Assembly: GCF_014268455.2 (NCBI RefSeq)
Contig: NZ_CP077085.1
Span: forward strand, 3,265,001 to 3,329,000
Length of the DNA stretch: 64,000 nt
Direction: 5' to 3'
Source of the DNA: Pseudomonas shahriarae
GTDB taxonomy: Bacteria > Pseudomonadota > Gammaproteobacteria > Pseudomonadales > Pseudomonadaceae
Each line of letters begins with the position of its first letter. The stretch's first letter is position 1. The notes under the pieces were generated by a model. It had not been told where the DNA came from, made no database searches, and saw only the letters and a list, made by a program, of their open reading frames with translations. This document shows positions 1 to 7,835 of the stretch, piece after piece. Both the position numbers and the translations under genes were made by a program.

Positions 1-1151
1 AGGCGGTAGAACGGCTCGAAGATCCGGGCGCGCTGCTCTTCGGGGATGCCGATGCCATCGTCATCCACCCAGATTTCACAGCCCTTGGCGCAGACCTTGA
101 CGCCGATCTGGATCCGTCGCTCGCAATAGCGCATGGCATTGCGCAGCAGGTTTTGCAGGGCACGGGCGGTGAGGCGTGGGTCGAGGGTAAAACGCTCCAC
201 GGCGCACTCCAGTACCACATCAATCACGATCTCCGGGTTCTCCAGCTCGTCGTCGATGCTGCCCAGGATGCTGTCGATAAACTCATCGAGCACCACCTCC
301 ACCCGCTCGGGCAGATGCGCCGGGTTTTGCAGGCGGCTGTAGGACAGCAACTCCAGCACCAGCTCATCCAACTCGCGGATATGCGCCACCAGGCCTTGCA
401 GGCGCTCGCGGCTGGCGGCCGGCTGATCTTCGGACAACGCCAGGGCCAGGCCGAAATCCAGGCGGGTCAGCGGTGTGCGCAGTTCGTGGGACACCGCGTT
501 GAGCAAGTCCCGCTGCTGGTTGAGCAGGTGCTCGATGTCGTTGGCCATGGTGTCGAACACCGCCGCCAGGCTGCCGATGTTGGAGCTGGGGGGAATATGC
601 GTACGCTCCTCCAGGCGGCCCCGGCCCAACTGCGCTGCGGTGACCTTGAGGCGCTCCAGGTCGCGCCAATGCGGGCGCAGCCAGATCAACAGGCCGCCCA
701 GCAACGCCGCGCCGATCAGCACGTTCATGGTCCAGTACAGCAGGTTCATGTCCAGCGGGTCGGGGGGGATGGTCAATTTAACCGCCAACTGCCCATTGAG
801 CGGCGAGCTGATCTCCTCCATCCAGCCCCACTCCCCCAGGCGGATCACCGGCTTGCCCTGCTCCAGCAGTCGCTCCTCGTCGGGTGTGTAGCGGGCGTCC
901 TGGCGATGCATCAGTTGCACCTTCAGCGGCGCAAAATCCCGTGCCAATTGGTCGGTGACCTCGGACCAGCGCTCCACCGGCCGGCTGTGGTACTGGCGCA
1001 CGATCAGGCTCTGCAAGCCACGGGACTGCTCGATGTTGTAGTTCATGTAGCGGTCGTGGAAGACCTCGATGATGCCCATGGGGATCAAGTAGATCGCTGC
1101 GCTGTAGGTCACGATGGTCAGCAGGTAGAGACGGATCAGGGCGCGGAACAT
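1..1151 (-). CDS. Two-component sensor histidine kinase (3' end outside window)
   Basis: Inner-membrane sensor kinase expected to phosphorylate the response regulator encoded just upstream. I translated it from the ATG at 1151. The N-terminal membrane segment (about residues 5-28) is followed by a periplasmic stretch, a second membrane segment (about 145-165) and a HAMP-like linker. The phospho-acceptor motif SHELRTPL has its histidine near residue 222. An N-box (LLRNAMRYC) and a G1 box (DDDGIGIPEEQ) follow, and the frame leaves the window at base 1, so part of the ATPase domain is missing. The start lies 4 bases after the regulator stop, so the pair is one operon. The architecture is RstB-like, but the stimulus cannot be read from the sequence. 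Several open frames on the opposite strand are shadows. Confidence 0.9.
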   Translation of the reverse strand, partial: MFRALIRLYLLTIVTYSAAIYLIPMGIIEVFHDRYMNYNIEQSRGLQSLIVRQYHSRPVERWSEVTDQLARDFAPLKVQLMHRQDARYTPDEERLLEQGKPVIRLGEWGWMEEISSPLNGQLAVKLTIPPDPLDMNLLYWTMNVLIGAALLGGLLIWLRPHWRDLERLKVTAAQLGRGRLEERTHIPPSSNIGSLAAVFDTMANDIEHLLNQQRDLLNAVSHELRTPLTRLDFGLALALSEDQPAASRERLQGLVAHIRELDELVLELLSYSRLQNPAHLPERVEVVLDEFIDSILGSIDDELENPEIVIDVVLECAVERFTLDPRLTARALQNLLRNAMRYCERRIQIGVKVCAKGCEIWVDDDGIGIPEEQRARIFEPFYR

Positions 1152-1155
1152 GGTG

Positions 1156-1857
1156 TCAGCATTCCCACTCGGAGCGACTGAACAGGTAGCCTTTGCCCCA
1201 TACCGTCTTGATCTTGCGCGCCTCGCCGGCATGGTCGTCGAACTTGCGGCGCAGCTTGGAGATGGCCACATCCACCGAACGGTCGGTGCCGTTGAACTCG
1301 ATGCCCCGCAGGCGCTGCAGGATCTGGTCGCGACTGAGTACTTCGCCGGCATGCCGGGCCAGCACCACCAACAGGTTGTATTCGCCGCTGGACAGCTCCA
1401 CCGTCTGCTCGCGCCAAGTCACGGCGCGTTCCGACAGGTCAATGCACAGGTTGCCCATCAGGATCTGGTCGTTGGCCGCCTGTGGCTCGCTGAGGCTGCT
1501 GCGGCGCAACAGGGTGCGCACCCGGGCCAGCAGCACCCGTGGCTCGCAGGGTTTGGTCACGTAGTCGTCGGCGCCCATTTCCAGGCCCAGCACCTGGTCA
1601 TGGCTGTCATCGCGGGCGGTGAGCATCAGGATTGGCAGGCCGGCCGAATCGGCGCGCAGCAGGCGGCAGACTTGCAGGCCATCGAGGCCAGGCAGCATCA
1701 GGTCGAGGATCACCAGGTCTGGTGGGTTGAGCCTCGCCCGTTCACGCACATGGTCGCCACGGCTGAGCACATTGACGTGATAGCCATTGCGTTCAAGGTA
1801 ACTGGCAATCAGCTCGGACAGCGCGGCGTCGTCTTCGACCAGGAGGATGTTGGGCAT
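1156..1857 (-). CDS. OmpR/PhoB-family response regulator
   Basis: DNA-binding response regulator of 233 residues, the usual length for the family. The receiver domain occupies residues 1-115: acidic pocket E8-D9-D10, phospho-acceptor D52 in LVILDLMLPGLDG, and conserved K102 in TKP. The C-terminal winged helix (about 130-230) contains the RSVDVAISKLRRK recognition region. It is transcribed with the kinase that follows after 4 bases. It is divergent from the RND efflux genes across a 198-base gap with direct repeats (1975-2003), so control of the pump is a reasonable inference. The pairing resembles RstA/RstB, but I do not assign that name. Confidence 0.93.
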   Translation of the reverse strand: MPNILLVEDDAALSELIASYLERNGYHVNVLSRGDHVRERARLNPPDLVILDLMLPGLDGLQVCRLLRADSAGLPILMLTARDDSHDQVLGLEMGADDYVTKPCEPRVLLARVRTLLRRSSLSEPQAANDQILMGNLCIDLSERAVTWREQTVELSSGEYNLLVVLARHAGEVLSRDQILQRLRGIEFNGTDRSVDVAISKLRRKFDDHAGEARKIKTVWGKGYLFSRSEWEC

Positions 1858-1974
1858 GGTGTTTCCAAATAATACAGTTTCACATTAGATCGTCATTGAT
1901 CAGAAGAGCTTGTTAGGATCCACAGCCGTGAAGGATATACGCACGCGCCTCGGCGTGCGCCGTACCTTACATTT

Positions 1975-2003
1975 CTTCACAGACCACCTACACAGCTTCA
2001 CAG
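1975..2003. promoter_or_regulatory. Direct repeats in the regulator/efflux divergent promoter
   Basis: CTTCACAG occurs at 1975-1982 and again at 1996-2003, exactly 21 bases apart (two helical turns), with the related CTACACAG at 1988-1995 between them. OmpR-family regulators often bind tandem repeats on one face of the helix. This is a candidate site for the adjacent regulator, inferred only from spacing and position. Confidence 0.35.
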
Positions 2004-2055
2004 CACCGAGTCGGGGGCGCCCGTAGGATGCGCCAGTCAATATTGGGATAAGAGC

Positions 2056-3213
2056 ATGTCAAAGAATCTGTTTGCGCCGTTTTGCCTGCTGGCACTGACC
2101 CTGGCCCTGGGTGCGTGTGGCAACTCCGCAGGCGACACCCCCGAAATGCCCCTGGCCAAGGTGCGGATCGAAACCCTCGAAGCCAAGCCCCTGTCCATCA
2201 GCAGCGAGCTGAGTGGGCGGATCGTCGCACCGCGCATCGCCGAAGTGCGCGCCCGGGTTGCGGGCGTGGTGCTTCAACGGGTGTTCAAGGAAGGCCATGA
2301 CGTCAAACAGGGCGACGTGCTGTTCCGTATTGACCCGGCGCCGTTCAAGGCCGACCTCGACAGCGCCCAGGCCAGCCTGCGCAAGGCCGAGGCCAATGCC
2401 TTCCAGGCGCGCCTGCAAGAGCAGCGCTACAGCCAGTTGGTCGAAGGCAATGCCATCAGCGCCCAGGACTACGACAACGCCCGCGCCGCCGCCCGGCAAA
2501 CCGCCGCGGATGTCGCGGCCAACCAGGCAGCGGTGCAACGCGCCAAGCTCAACCTTGGCTATGCCACCGTGACCGCGCCGATCTCCGGGCGTATCGGCCG
2601 CGCGCTGGTGACCGAAGGCGCCCTGGTGGGGCAGAACGAAGCCACGCCCATGGCGCTGATCCAGCAACTGGACCCGATCCACGCCGACCTGACCCAATCC
2701 ACCCGCGAACTCAATGACCTGCGCCGCGCTTTCCGCGCCGGGCATTTGAAGCAAGTGGGCCAGGACCAGGCCAAGGCCACGCTGATCCAGGATGACGGTA
2801 GCCTCTATCCGCTGCCGGGCAAGTTGCTGTTCGCGGAGATTTCCGTAGACCCCGGTACCGGGCAGATCATCCTGCGCAGCGAATTCCCCAACCCGGACCT
2901 CGACCTATTGCCCGGCAGCTTTATCCGCGTACGCCTGGAGCAGGCGGTCGACCAGCAAGGCCTGAGCGTGCCGCAGCGCGCAATCACCCGTGACAGCGCC
3001 GGCATCCCCATGGTGTTGCTCGTGGACGCCGAGCAGAACGTCAGCCAGCAGCCGGTGGAGTTGGGCGCGGCGATCAATGATCGCTGGGTGGTCAACAGCG
3101 GCCTGAAGGCTGGGGACCGCATCATCGTCGAAGGCCTGCAACACGCACGCCCCGGCGAAAAAGTCGAAGTGGATGCCAGCGTCGCGCCTGTCGCCCAGGC
3201 AGCCGGCCAGTAA
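2056..3213 (+). CDS. RND efflux periplasmic adaptor (membrane fusion) lipoprotein
   Basis: Periplasmic adaptor that links an inner-membrane RND pump to an outer-membrane channel. The 385-residue protein starts with a lipoprotein signal peptide ending in the lipobox LGAC (lipidated Cys about residue 21). The order then is: first beta-barrel/lipoyl half (RARVAGVVLQRVFKEGHDVKQGDVLFRID is characteristic), an alpha-helical hairpin (about 95-165), the second lipoyl half (TAPISGRIGRALVTEGALV), a beta-barrel, and the membrane-proximal domain. It lies 18 bases upstream of the pump gene. No outer-membrane factor gene follows, so a channel encoded elsewhere (OprM/TolC-like) must be used. The AcrA/MexA family assignment is firm; the substrate is unknown. 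Confidence 0.95.
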   Translation: MSKNLFAPFCLLALTLALGACGNSAGDTPEMPLAKVRIETLEAKPLSISSELSGRIVAPRIAEVRARVAGVVLQRVFKEGHDVKQGDVLFRIDPAPFKADLDSAQASLRKAEANAFQARLQEQRYSQLVEGNAISAQDYDNARAAARQTAADVAANQAAVQRAKLNLGYATVTAPISGRIGRALVTEGALVGQNEATPMALIQQLDPIHADLTQSTRELNDLRRAFRAGHLKQVGQDQAKATLIQDDGSLYPLPGKLLFAEISVDPGTGQIILRSEFPNPDLDLLPGSFIRVRLEQAVDQQGLSVPQRAITRDSAGIPMVLLVDAEQNVSQQPVELGAAINDRWVVNSGLKAGDRIIVEGLQHARPGEKVEVDASVAPVAQAAGQ

Positions 3214-3231
3214 TCAAAGGGATCAGAGACA

Positions 3232-6200
3232 ATGCCGCAGTTCTTTATTGACCGCCCGATCTTCGCCTGGGTGGTCGCCCTGTTTATCCTGCTGGCCGGC
3301 GCCCTCGCCATCCCGCAGTTGCCGGTGGCGCAGTACCCCAACGTCGCGCCGCCGAAAGTGGAAATCTACGCGGTGTACCCGGGCGCTTCGGCGCAAACCC
3401 TGGATGAAAGCGTGGTCAGCCTGATCGAGCAGGAGCTCAACGGCGCCGACCACCTGCTGTATTTCGAATCCCAGAGCAGCCTCGGCTCGGCCACCATCAC
3501 CGCGACCTTCCAGCCGGGCACCGACCCGGAAATGGCCCAGGTCGATGTGCAGAACCGCCTCAAGGCCGTGGAGCCGCGCCTGCCGCAAGCCGTGACCCAG
3601 CAAGGCTTGCAGGTGGAGAAGGTGTCCGCCGGCTTCCTGCTGCTGGTGACTTTGACCTCCAGCGACGGCAAGCTCGACGACGTGGCGCTCAGCGATTACC
3701 TGGCGCGCAACGTGATGAACGAGCTCAAGCGCCTCGACGGCGTGGGCAAGGCCCAGCTGTACGGCGCCGAGCGGGCGATGCGGATCTGGATCGACCCGCA
3801 GAAACTCATCGGTTTCAACCTGACCCCGGCCGACGTCAATGCGGCGATTACCGCGCAGAACGCCCAGGTCTCGGCCGGTAGCATCGGTGATCTGCCGGGC
3901 ACCAATACCCAGGAAATCACCGCGTCGATTCTGGTCAAGGGCCAGCTCTCCACGCCGGCCGAGTTTGCCGACATTGTGCTCAAGGCCAACCCGGACGGTT
4001 CCACCGTGCGTATTGGTGATGTGGCGCGGGTCGAGATCGGCAGCCAGGAATACCAGTTCTCCACGCGCCTGAACGGCAAGCCCTCCACCGCCGTCAGCGT
4101 GCAACTGTCGCCCGGCGCCAATGCCTTGAGCACCGCGACCCTGGTGCGGGCAAAGATGGATGAGCTGTCGCGCTACTTCCCGGCCAATGTCGAGTACAAG
4201 ATCCCTTACGACACCTCGCCGTTCGTCAAGGTCTCGATCACCAAGGTGATATACACCCTGCTGGAGGCGATGGCGCTGGTGTTTGCGGTGATGTTCCTGT
4301 TCCTGCAAAACATCCGCTACACCCTGATCCCGACGCTGGTGGTGCCGATTGCACTGATGGGCACCTTCGCCACCATGCTGTTGCTGGGTTTCTCGATCAA
4401 CGTGCTGACCATGTTCGGCATGGTGCTGGCCATCGGCATCCTGGTGGACGATGCGATTGTGGTGGTGGAGAACGTCGAGCGGATCATGGTGACTGAGGGC
4501 CTGTCGCCCAAGGAAGCCACACGCAAGGCCATGGGCCAGATTACCGGGGCGATCATCGGCATTACCCTGGTGCTGGTGGCGGTGTTCCTGCCGATGGCCT
4601 TTATGTCGGGTTCGGTGGGGGTGATCTACCAGCAGTTCTCGCTGTCGATGGCCACCTCGATCCTGTTCTCGGCGTTTCTCGCCCTGTCCTTGACCCCGGC
4701 CCTGTGCGCCACGTTGCTCAAGCCGATTGCCAAGGGCGAGCACCATACCAAGGGTGGGTTCTTCGGCTGGTTCAACCGGCGCTTTGAACAACTGACCGAC
4801 CGCTACGAAGGCTGGGTTGCCTATGCCCTCAAGCGCAGCGGCCGCTACCTGCTGATCTACCTGGTCCTGCTGGTGGGCATGGGCTTCCTGTTCAGCCGCC
4901 TGCCCGCCTCGTTCCTGCCGGTGGAAGACCAGGGCTACACCATCACCGATATCCAGTTGCCGCCGGGCGCGAGCAAGAACCGTACGGTGCTGGTGGCCGA
5001 GCAGATCGAAGCGCATAACGCCACCGAGCCGGGCGTCGGTGATACGACGATGATCATGGGGTTCAGCTTCTCCGGTTCCGGGCAGAATGCGGCGCTGGCG
5101 TTTACCACGCTCAAGGATTGGTCCGAGCGCAGCAGCGACGATTCGGCGGCCTCGATTGCCGATCGCGCCAACATGGCCTTTACCGAACTCAAGGATGCGA
5201 TGGCCTATGCCGTGCTGCCACCACCGGTGGATGGCCTGGGTACCTCCAGCGGCTTTGAGTTCCGCTTGCAGGACCGGGGCGGCGTCGGCCATGCCGCGTT
5301 GATGGCAGCCCGTACCGAACTGCTGGCGGCTGCGGAAAAAAGCCCGATCCTGGCCAATGTGCGCGAAAGTGCCCTGGCCGAGGCGCCGCAAGTGCAGTTG
5401 GAGGTGGACCGCAAGCGGGCCAATGCCCTGGGCGTGTCGTTTGCCGATGTGGGCAATATCCTGTCCTCGGCCGTTGGCTCGGCCTACATCAACGACTTCC
5501 CCAACCAGGGCCGCATGCAGCGCGTGGTGGTACAGGCCGAAGGCGACCAGCGCAGCCAGGTCGAAGACCTGATGAAGATCCATGTGCGCAACAACGCCGG
5601 GAAGATGGTGCCGCTGTCGGCATTTGTCGAAGCGCGCTGGGTCCAGGGCCCGGCGCAGTTGACCCGTTACAACGGTTACCCGGCCATCGCTATTTCGGGT
5701 GAAGCCTCACCCGGTCATAGCACCGGCGAGGCGATGGAAGAAATCCAGCGTCTGGTCAGCCAATTGCCAGCCGGCCTGGGCCAGGAATGGACCGGGTTGT
5801 CCTTGCAGGAGCGCTTGTCAGGCTCCCAGGCGCCGCTGCTGTTGATGCTGTCGCTGCTGGTGGTGTTCCTGTGCCTGGCGGCGCTGTATGAGAGCTGGTC
5901 GATCCCCACTTCGGTGCTGCTGGTGGTGCCGTTGGGCGTGTTGGGCGCGGTCATGGCGGTGTCGCTGCGCGGCATGCCCAACGACGTGTTCTTCAAGGTC
6001 GGCTTGATCACGATCATCGGGCTGTCGGCGAAAAACGCGATCCTGATCATCGAGTTCGCCAAGGACCTGTATGACCAGGGCGAAGACCTGATTGACGCGA
6101 CATTGAAGGCCGCACGCTTGCGTCTGCGACCGATCATCATGACTTCGCTGGCGTTCATTCTGGGCGTGGTGCCGTTGGCGATTGCCACCGGCGCCAGTTC

Positions 6201-6324
6201 GGCGAGCCAGCAGGCGATTGGGACCGGGGTGATTGGCGGCATGATCACGGCGACACTGGCGGTGGTGTTTGTGCCGGTGTTCTTTGTGGTCGTCATGAAA
6301 CTGGTGCGCAAACGCAAAGATTGA
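3232..6324 (+). CDS. RND multidrug efflux permease (HAE1 family)
   Basis: Proton-driven inner-membrane efflux pump of 1030 residues, normal for AcrB/MexB-type HAE1 transporters. It begins with the typical MPQFFIDRPIFAWVVALFI first membrane helix. The proton-relay aspartates are present in GILVDDAIVVVENVER (about residue 405), and the conserved lysine appears in LSAKNAILIIEFAKD (about 930). Two large periplasmic porter regions sit between TM1-TM2 and TM7-TM8. It follows the adaptor gene in one operon and ends just before a REP palindrome. Divergence from a two-component system suggests regulated expression. The substrate cannot be deduced; antibiotics, biocides and plant compounds are all possible. 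Confidence 0.96.
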   Translation: MPQFFIDRPIFAWVVALFILLAGALAIPQLPVAQYPNVAPPKVEIYAVYPGASAQTLDESVVSLIEQELNGADHLLYFESQSSLGSATITATFQPGTDPEMAQVDVQNRLKAVEPRLPQAVTQQGLQVEKVSAGFLLLVTLTSSDGKLDDVALSDYLARNVMNELKRLDGVGKAQLYGAERAMRIWIDPQKLIGFNLTPADVNAAITAQNAQVSAGSIGDLPGTNTQEITASILVKGQLSTPAEFADIVLKANPDGSTVRIGDVARVEIGSQEYQFSTRLNGKPSTAVSVQLSPGANALSTATLVRAKMDELSRYFPANVEYKIPYDTSPFVKVSITKVIYTLLEAMALVFAVMFLFLQNIRYTLIPTLVVPIALMGTFATMLLLGFSINVLTMFGMVLAIGILVDDAIVVVENVERIMVTEGLSPKEATRKAMGQITGAIIGITLVLVAVFLPMAFMSGSVGVIYQQFSLSMATSILFSAFLALSLTPALCATLLKPIAKGEHHTKGGFFGWFNRRFEQLTDRYEGWVAYALKRSGRYLLIYLVLLVGMGFLFSRLPASFLPVEDQGYTITDIQLPPGASKNRTVLVAEQIEAHNATEPGVGDTTMIMGFSFSGSGQNAALAFTTLKDWSERSSDDSAASIADRANMAFTELKDAMAYAVLPPPVDGLGTSSGFEFRLQDRGGVGHAALMAARTELLAAAEKSPILANVRESALAEAPQVQLEVDRKRANALGVSFADVGNILSSAVGSAYINDFPNQGRMQRVVVQAEGDQRSQVEDLMKIHVRNNAGKMVPLSAFVEARWVQGPAQLTRYNGYPAIAISGEASPGHSTGEAMEEIQRLVSQLPAGLGQEWTGLSLQERLSGSQAPLLLMLSLLVVFLCLAALYESWSIPTSVLLVVPLGVLGAVMAVSLRGMPNDVFFKVGLITIIGLSAKNAILIIEFAKDLYDQGEDLIDATLKAARLRLRPIIMTSLAFILGVVPLAIATGASSASQQAIGTGVIGGMITATLAVVFVPVFFVVVMKLVRKRKD

Positions 6325-6331
6325 TCAGCCC

Positions 6332-6363
6332 CCTGCAGGAGCCGGCAAGCCGGCTCCTGCAGG
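6332..6363. repeat. Perfect REP-type palindrome after the efflux operon
   Basis: Two 15-base arms, CCTGCAGGAGCCGGC and its exact complement, flank a 2-base AA centre (6347-6348). The sequence matches the REP class common in P. fluorescens genomes. It lies 8 bases after the pump stop and may also act as a terminator or mRNA-stabilising hairpin. Confidence 0.8.
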
Positions 6364-6404
6364 AATAGGCTATGGTGCTCAAACATCCCGCATTTGTGAG
6401 CACT

Positions 6405-7046
6405 ATGCCCTTCCTCGCCCGAACCCACCCTCGCCTGTCCGCTGCCGCCGTCCTGGGCCTGGCAATCGGCATCCTGGCGCCCTTCGACTCAATCCTCAGC
6501 AAAATCCTGATCGGCTGGAACGTCGGGGTCTGGACCTACCTGGTGCTGATGCTGCGCCTGACCATCCGTGCCAAGGCCGAGGACGTCAAGCGCATCGCCG
6601 AGGTCGAGGATGAAAACGCCGGCCTGGTGTTATTTATGGTGTGCATTGCGGCGATTGCCAGCCTGGCGACGATTGCCGTTGGCCTGGCCGGCAGCAAGGA
6701 CCTGGACACTGCCGAACGCCTGCTGCATTACGGCTTTACCGGGGTGACGGTGATTGGTTCGTGGCTGCTGATCGGGGTGATTTTCAGCGTGCACTATGCT
6801 CGCCTGTATTACACCTGGGAGGGCAAGGCGCCGGCGTTGCGCTTTGCCGAGGGGCTGCTGACCCCCAACTACTGGGACTTTCTGTATTTCTCCTTCACCA
6901 TCGGCGTCGCCGTGCAGACCTCGGATGTGGGAGTGGCTACCCGCGCCATGCGCAAAGTGGTACTGGGGCAGTCGCTGATCGGGTTTCTGTTCAATACGGC
7001 GATATTGGGGTTCTCGATCAATATTGCGGCGGGTCTTTTTGCTTGA
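6405..7046 (+). CDS. DUF1345 family membrane protein
   Basis: Predicted integral membrane protein of 213 residues with about five to six hydrophobic helices. The family motif region [21 protein letters not shown] (about residues 155-175) supports DUF1345, a family of unknown function. The open frame extends to an ATG at 6372. I prefer the ATG at 6405 because the protein then begins [12 protein letters not shown], as I recall for relatives. The 6372 start has an AGGA in front of it, but that lies inside the REP palindrome, so both remain possible. The REP element separates it from the efflux operon. Confidence 0.8.
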   Translation: MPFLARTHPRLSAAAVLGLAIGILAPFDSILSKILIGWNVGVWTYLVLMLRLTIRAKAEDVKRIAEVEDENAGLVLFMVCIAAIASLATIAVGLAGSKDLDTAERLLHYGFTGVTVIGSWLLIGVIFSVHYARLYYTWEGKAPALRFAEGLLTPNYWDFLYFSFTIGVAVQTSDVGVATRAMRKVVLGQSLIGFLFNTAILGFSINIAAGLFA

Positions 7047-7198
7047 AATTGCATCGGGCTTAGAACTAAAGCGTATTAATGGCAGGTTATTAGACTGTCA
7101 CTCCTCACAGTAGAAAATCCCGTGCAAAGGCGTCTGATGCTTTCAGGCCAGGTGCCGAGTCAGGCCACGCATCACTCATGAGTCGCTGCCTTCGTATA

Positions 7199-7258
7199 CT
7201 GTTAGTTCTGACAGTTTACAGCCCACGCACACTGCTATTTCATGACTCGAACAGAGCC
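7199..7258 (+). promoter_or_regulatory. Bipartite upstream element, copy 1 (palindrome + AACAGAGCC)
   Basis: The palindrome CTGTTAGTTCTGACAG (7199-7214, arms CTGTYAG) is followed after exactly 35 bases by AACAGAGCC (7250-7258). The same two blocks with the same 35-base spacing occur on the minus strand at 13961-13902, upstream of another accessory gene. In both places the palindrome ends about 92 bases before the start codon. A looser relative (ACTGT, 8 bases, ACAGT) lies at 7094-7111. In this copy AACAGAG also forms an inverted repeat with CTCTGTT at 7269-7275. This is read as a shared regulatory site; the regulator is unknown. Confidence 0.6.
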
Positions 7259-7306
7259 CTCGAAACCTCTGTTATTCGCACAATCATCAGCGATGGAGAA
7301 GCGATC

Positions 7307-7768
7307 ATGAGCGTACAAGCGCAACAGTTGTCCCCTGCGCAACAAAAAGCACTGTACCCCAAGGCCCTCAGCGCCACCGGTACATTCGACGCATTTATCG
7401 ATACGATATCGGTCCACTTTCAGACTTTGACCCTGGTGCATGACCATGACGCGGCCATCTACCGCCTTCTAGCACGACATGCTGATAATGCAGTCACCGT
7501 GAAAAAAATCACGATTGAACTGCCCGACACCATTCGCAATGGGCAGGTATTAGAGCTGGATAAGTGGCAGTCCAATAAGGTCAATGTCTGGTATGCCGTC
7601 AAGTCGCCTACGATTCATTACGCCGTGCGCTGCTCCACAGGAACGTTGATCATTAACAACCTGGAAGCCGGCATCATCAAAATCAGCGGCACGCTGAATG
7701 GCACCACCGATGAAGATGTCAACGGGAACCCACACACACTGGAAGTCGGTTTCGACGTAACCAGTTGA
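7307..7768 (+). CDS. Hypothetical 153-aa protein of the accessory block
   Basis: I do not recognise this protein. It has 153 residues, no signal peptide and no membrane helix, and its second half alternates short polar and hydrophobic stretches (TIHYAVRCSTGTLIINNLEAGIIKIS), which suggests a beta-sandwich. The open frame reaches back to 7178, but the ATG at 7307 has a good GGAG upstream and gives the sequence MSVQAQQLSP. The upstream gap carries the bipartite element shared with the gene starting at 13853, so the two are probably co-regulated. It converges on the autotransporter gene and shares a bidirectional terminator with it. Base composition is lower in GC than the flanking core genes, which fits accessory DNA. 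Confidence 0.7.
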   Translation: MSVQAQQLSPAQQKALYPKALSATGTFDAFIDTISVHFQTLTLVHDHDAAIYRLLARHADNAVTVKKITIELPDTIRNGQVLELDKWQSNKVNVWYAVKSPTIHYAVRCSTGTLIINNLEAGIIKISGTLNGTTDEDVNGNPHTLEVGFDVTS

Positions 7769-7791
7769 TCGATTATGCAAAAGCAAAAAAA

Positions 7792-7819
7792 AACGCCCGT
7801 ATCTTTCGATACGGGCGTT
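7792..7819. terminator. Bidirectional intrinsic terminator
   Basis: A perfect 12-base stem (AACGCCCGTATC / GATACGGGCGTT) with a TTTC loop. An A-run at 7783-7791 gives a U-run for minus-strand transcripts. It sits between two convergent genes and probably serves both. Confidence 0.85.
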
Positions 7820-7835
7820 AATAAGCGTCAAGTCT

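Noticed and set aside
153..1181. 342-codon plus-strand frame opposite the sensor kinase
   Set aside because: Antisense to a kinase with intact H, N and G1 motifs; it contains no domain of its own.
3223..5583. 786-codon open frame on the minus strand opposite the RND pump
   Set aside because: It is antisense to an unambiguous pump gene, is H/Q/R/G-rich with no domain, and arises from high-GC third positions.
7178..7306. N-terminal extension of the 153-aa protein
   Set aside because: The first 43 codons overlap the conserved palindromic element and lack a ribosome site; the ATG at 7307 is better placed.
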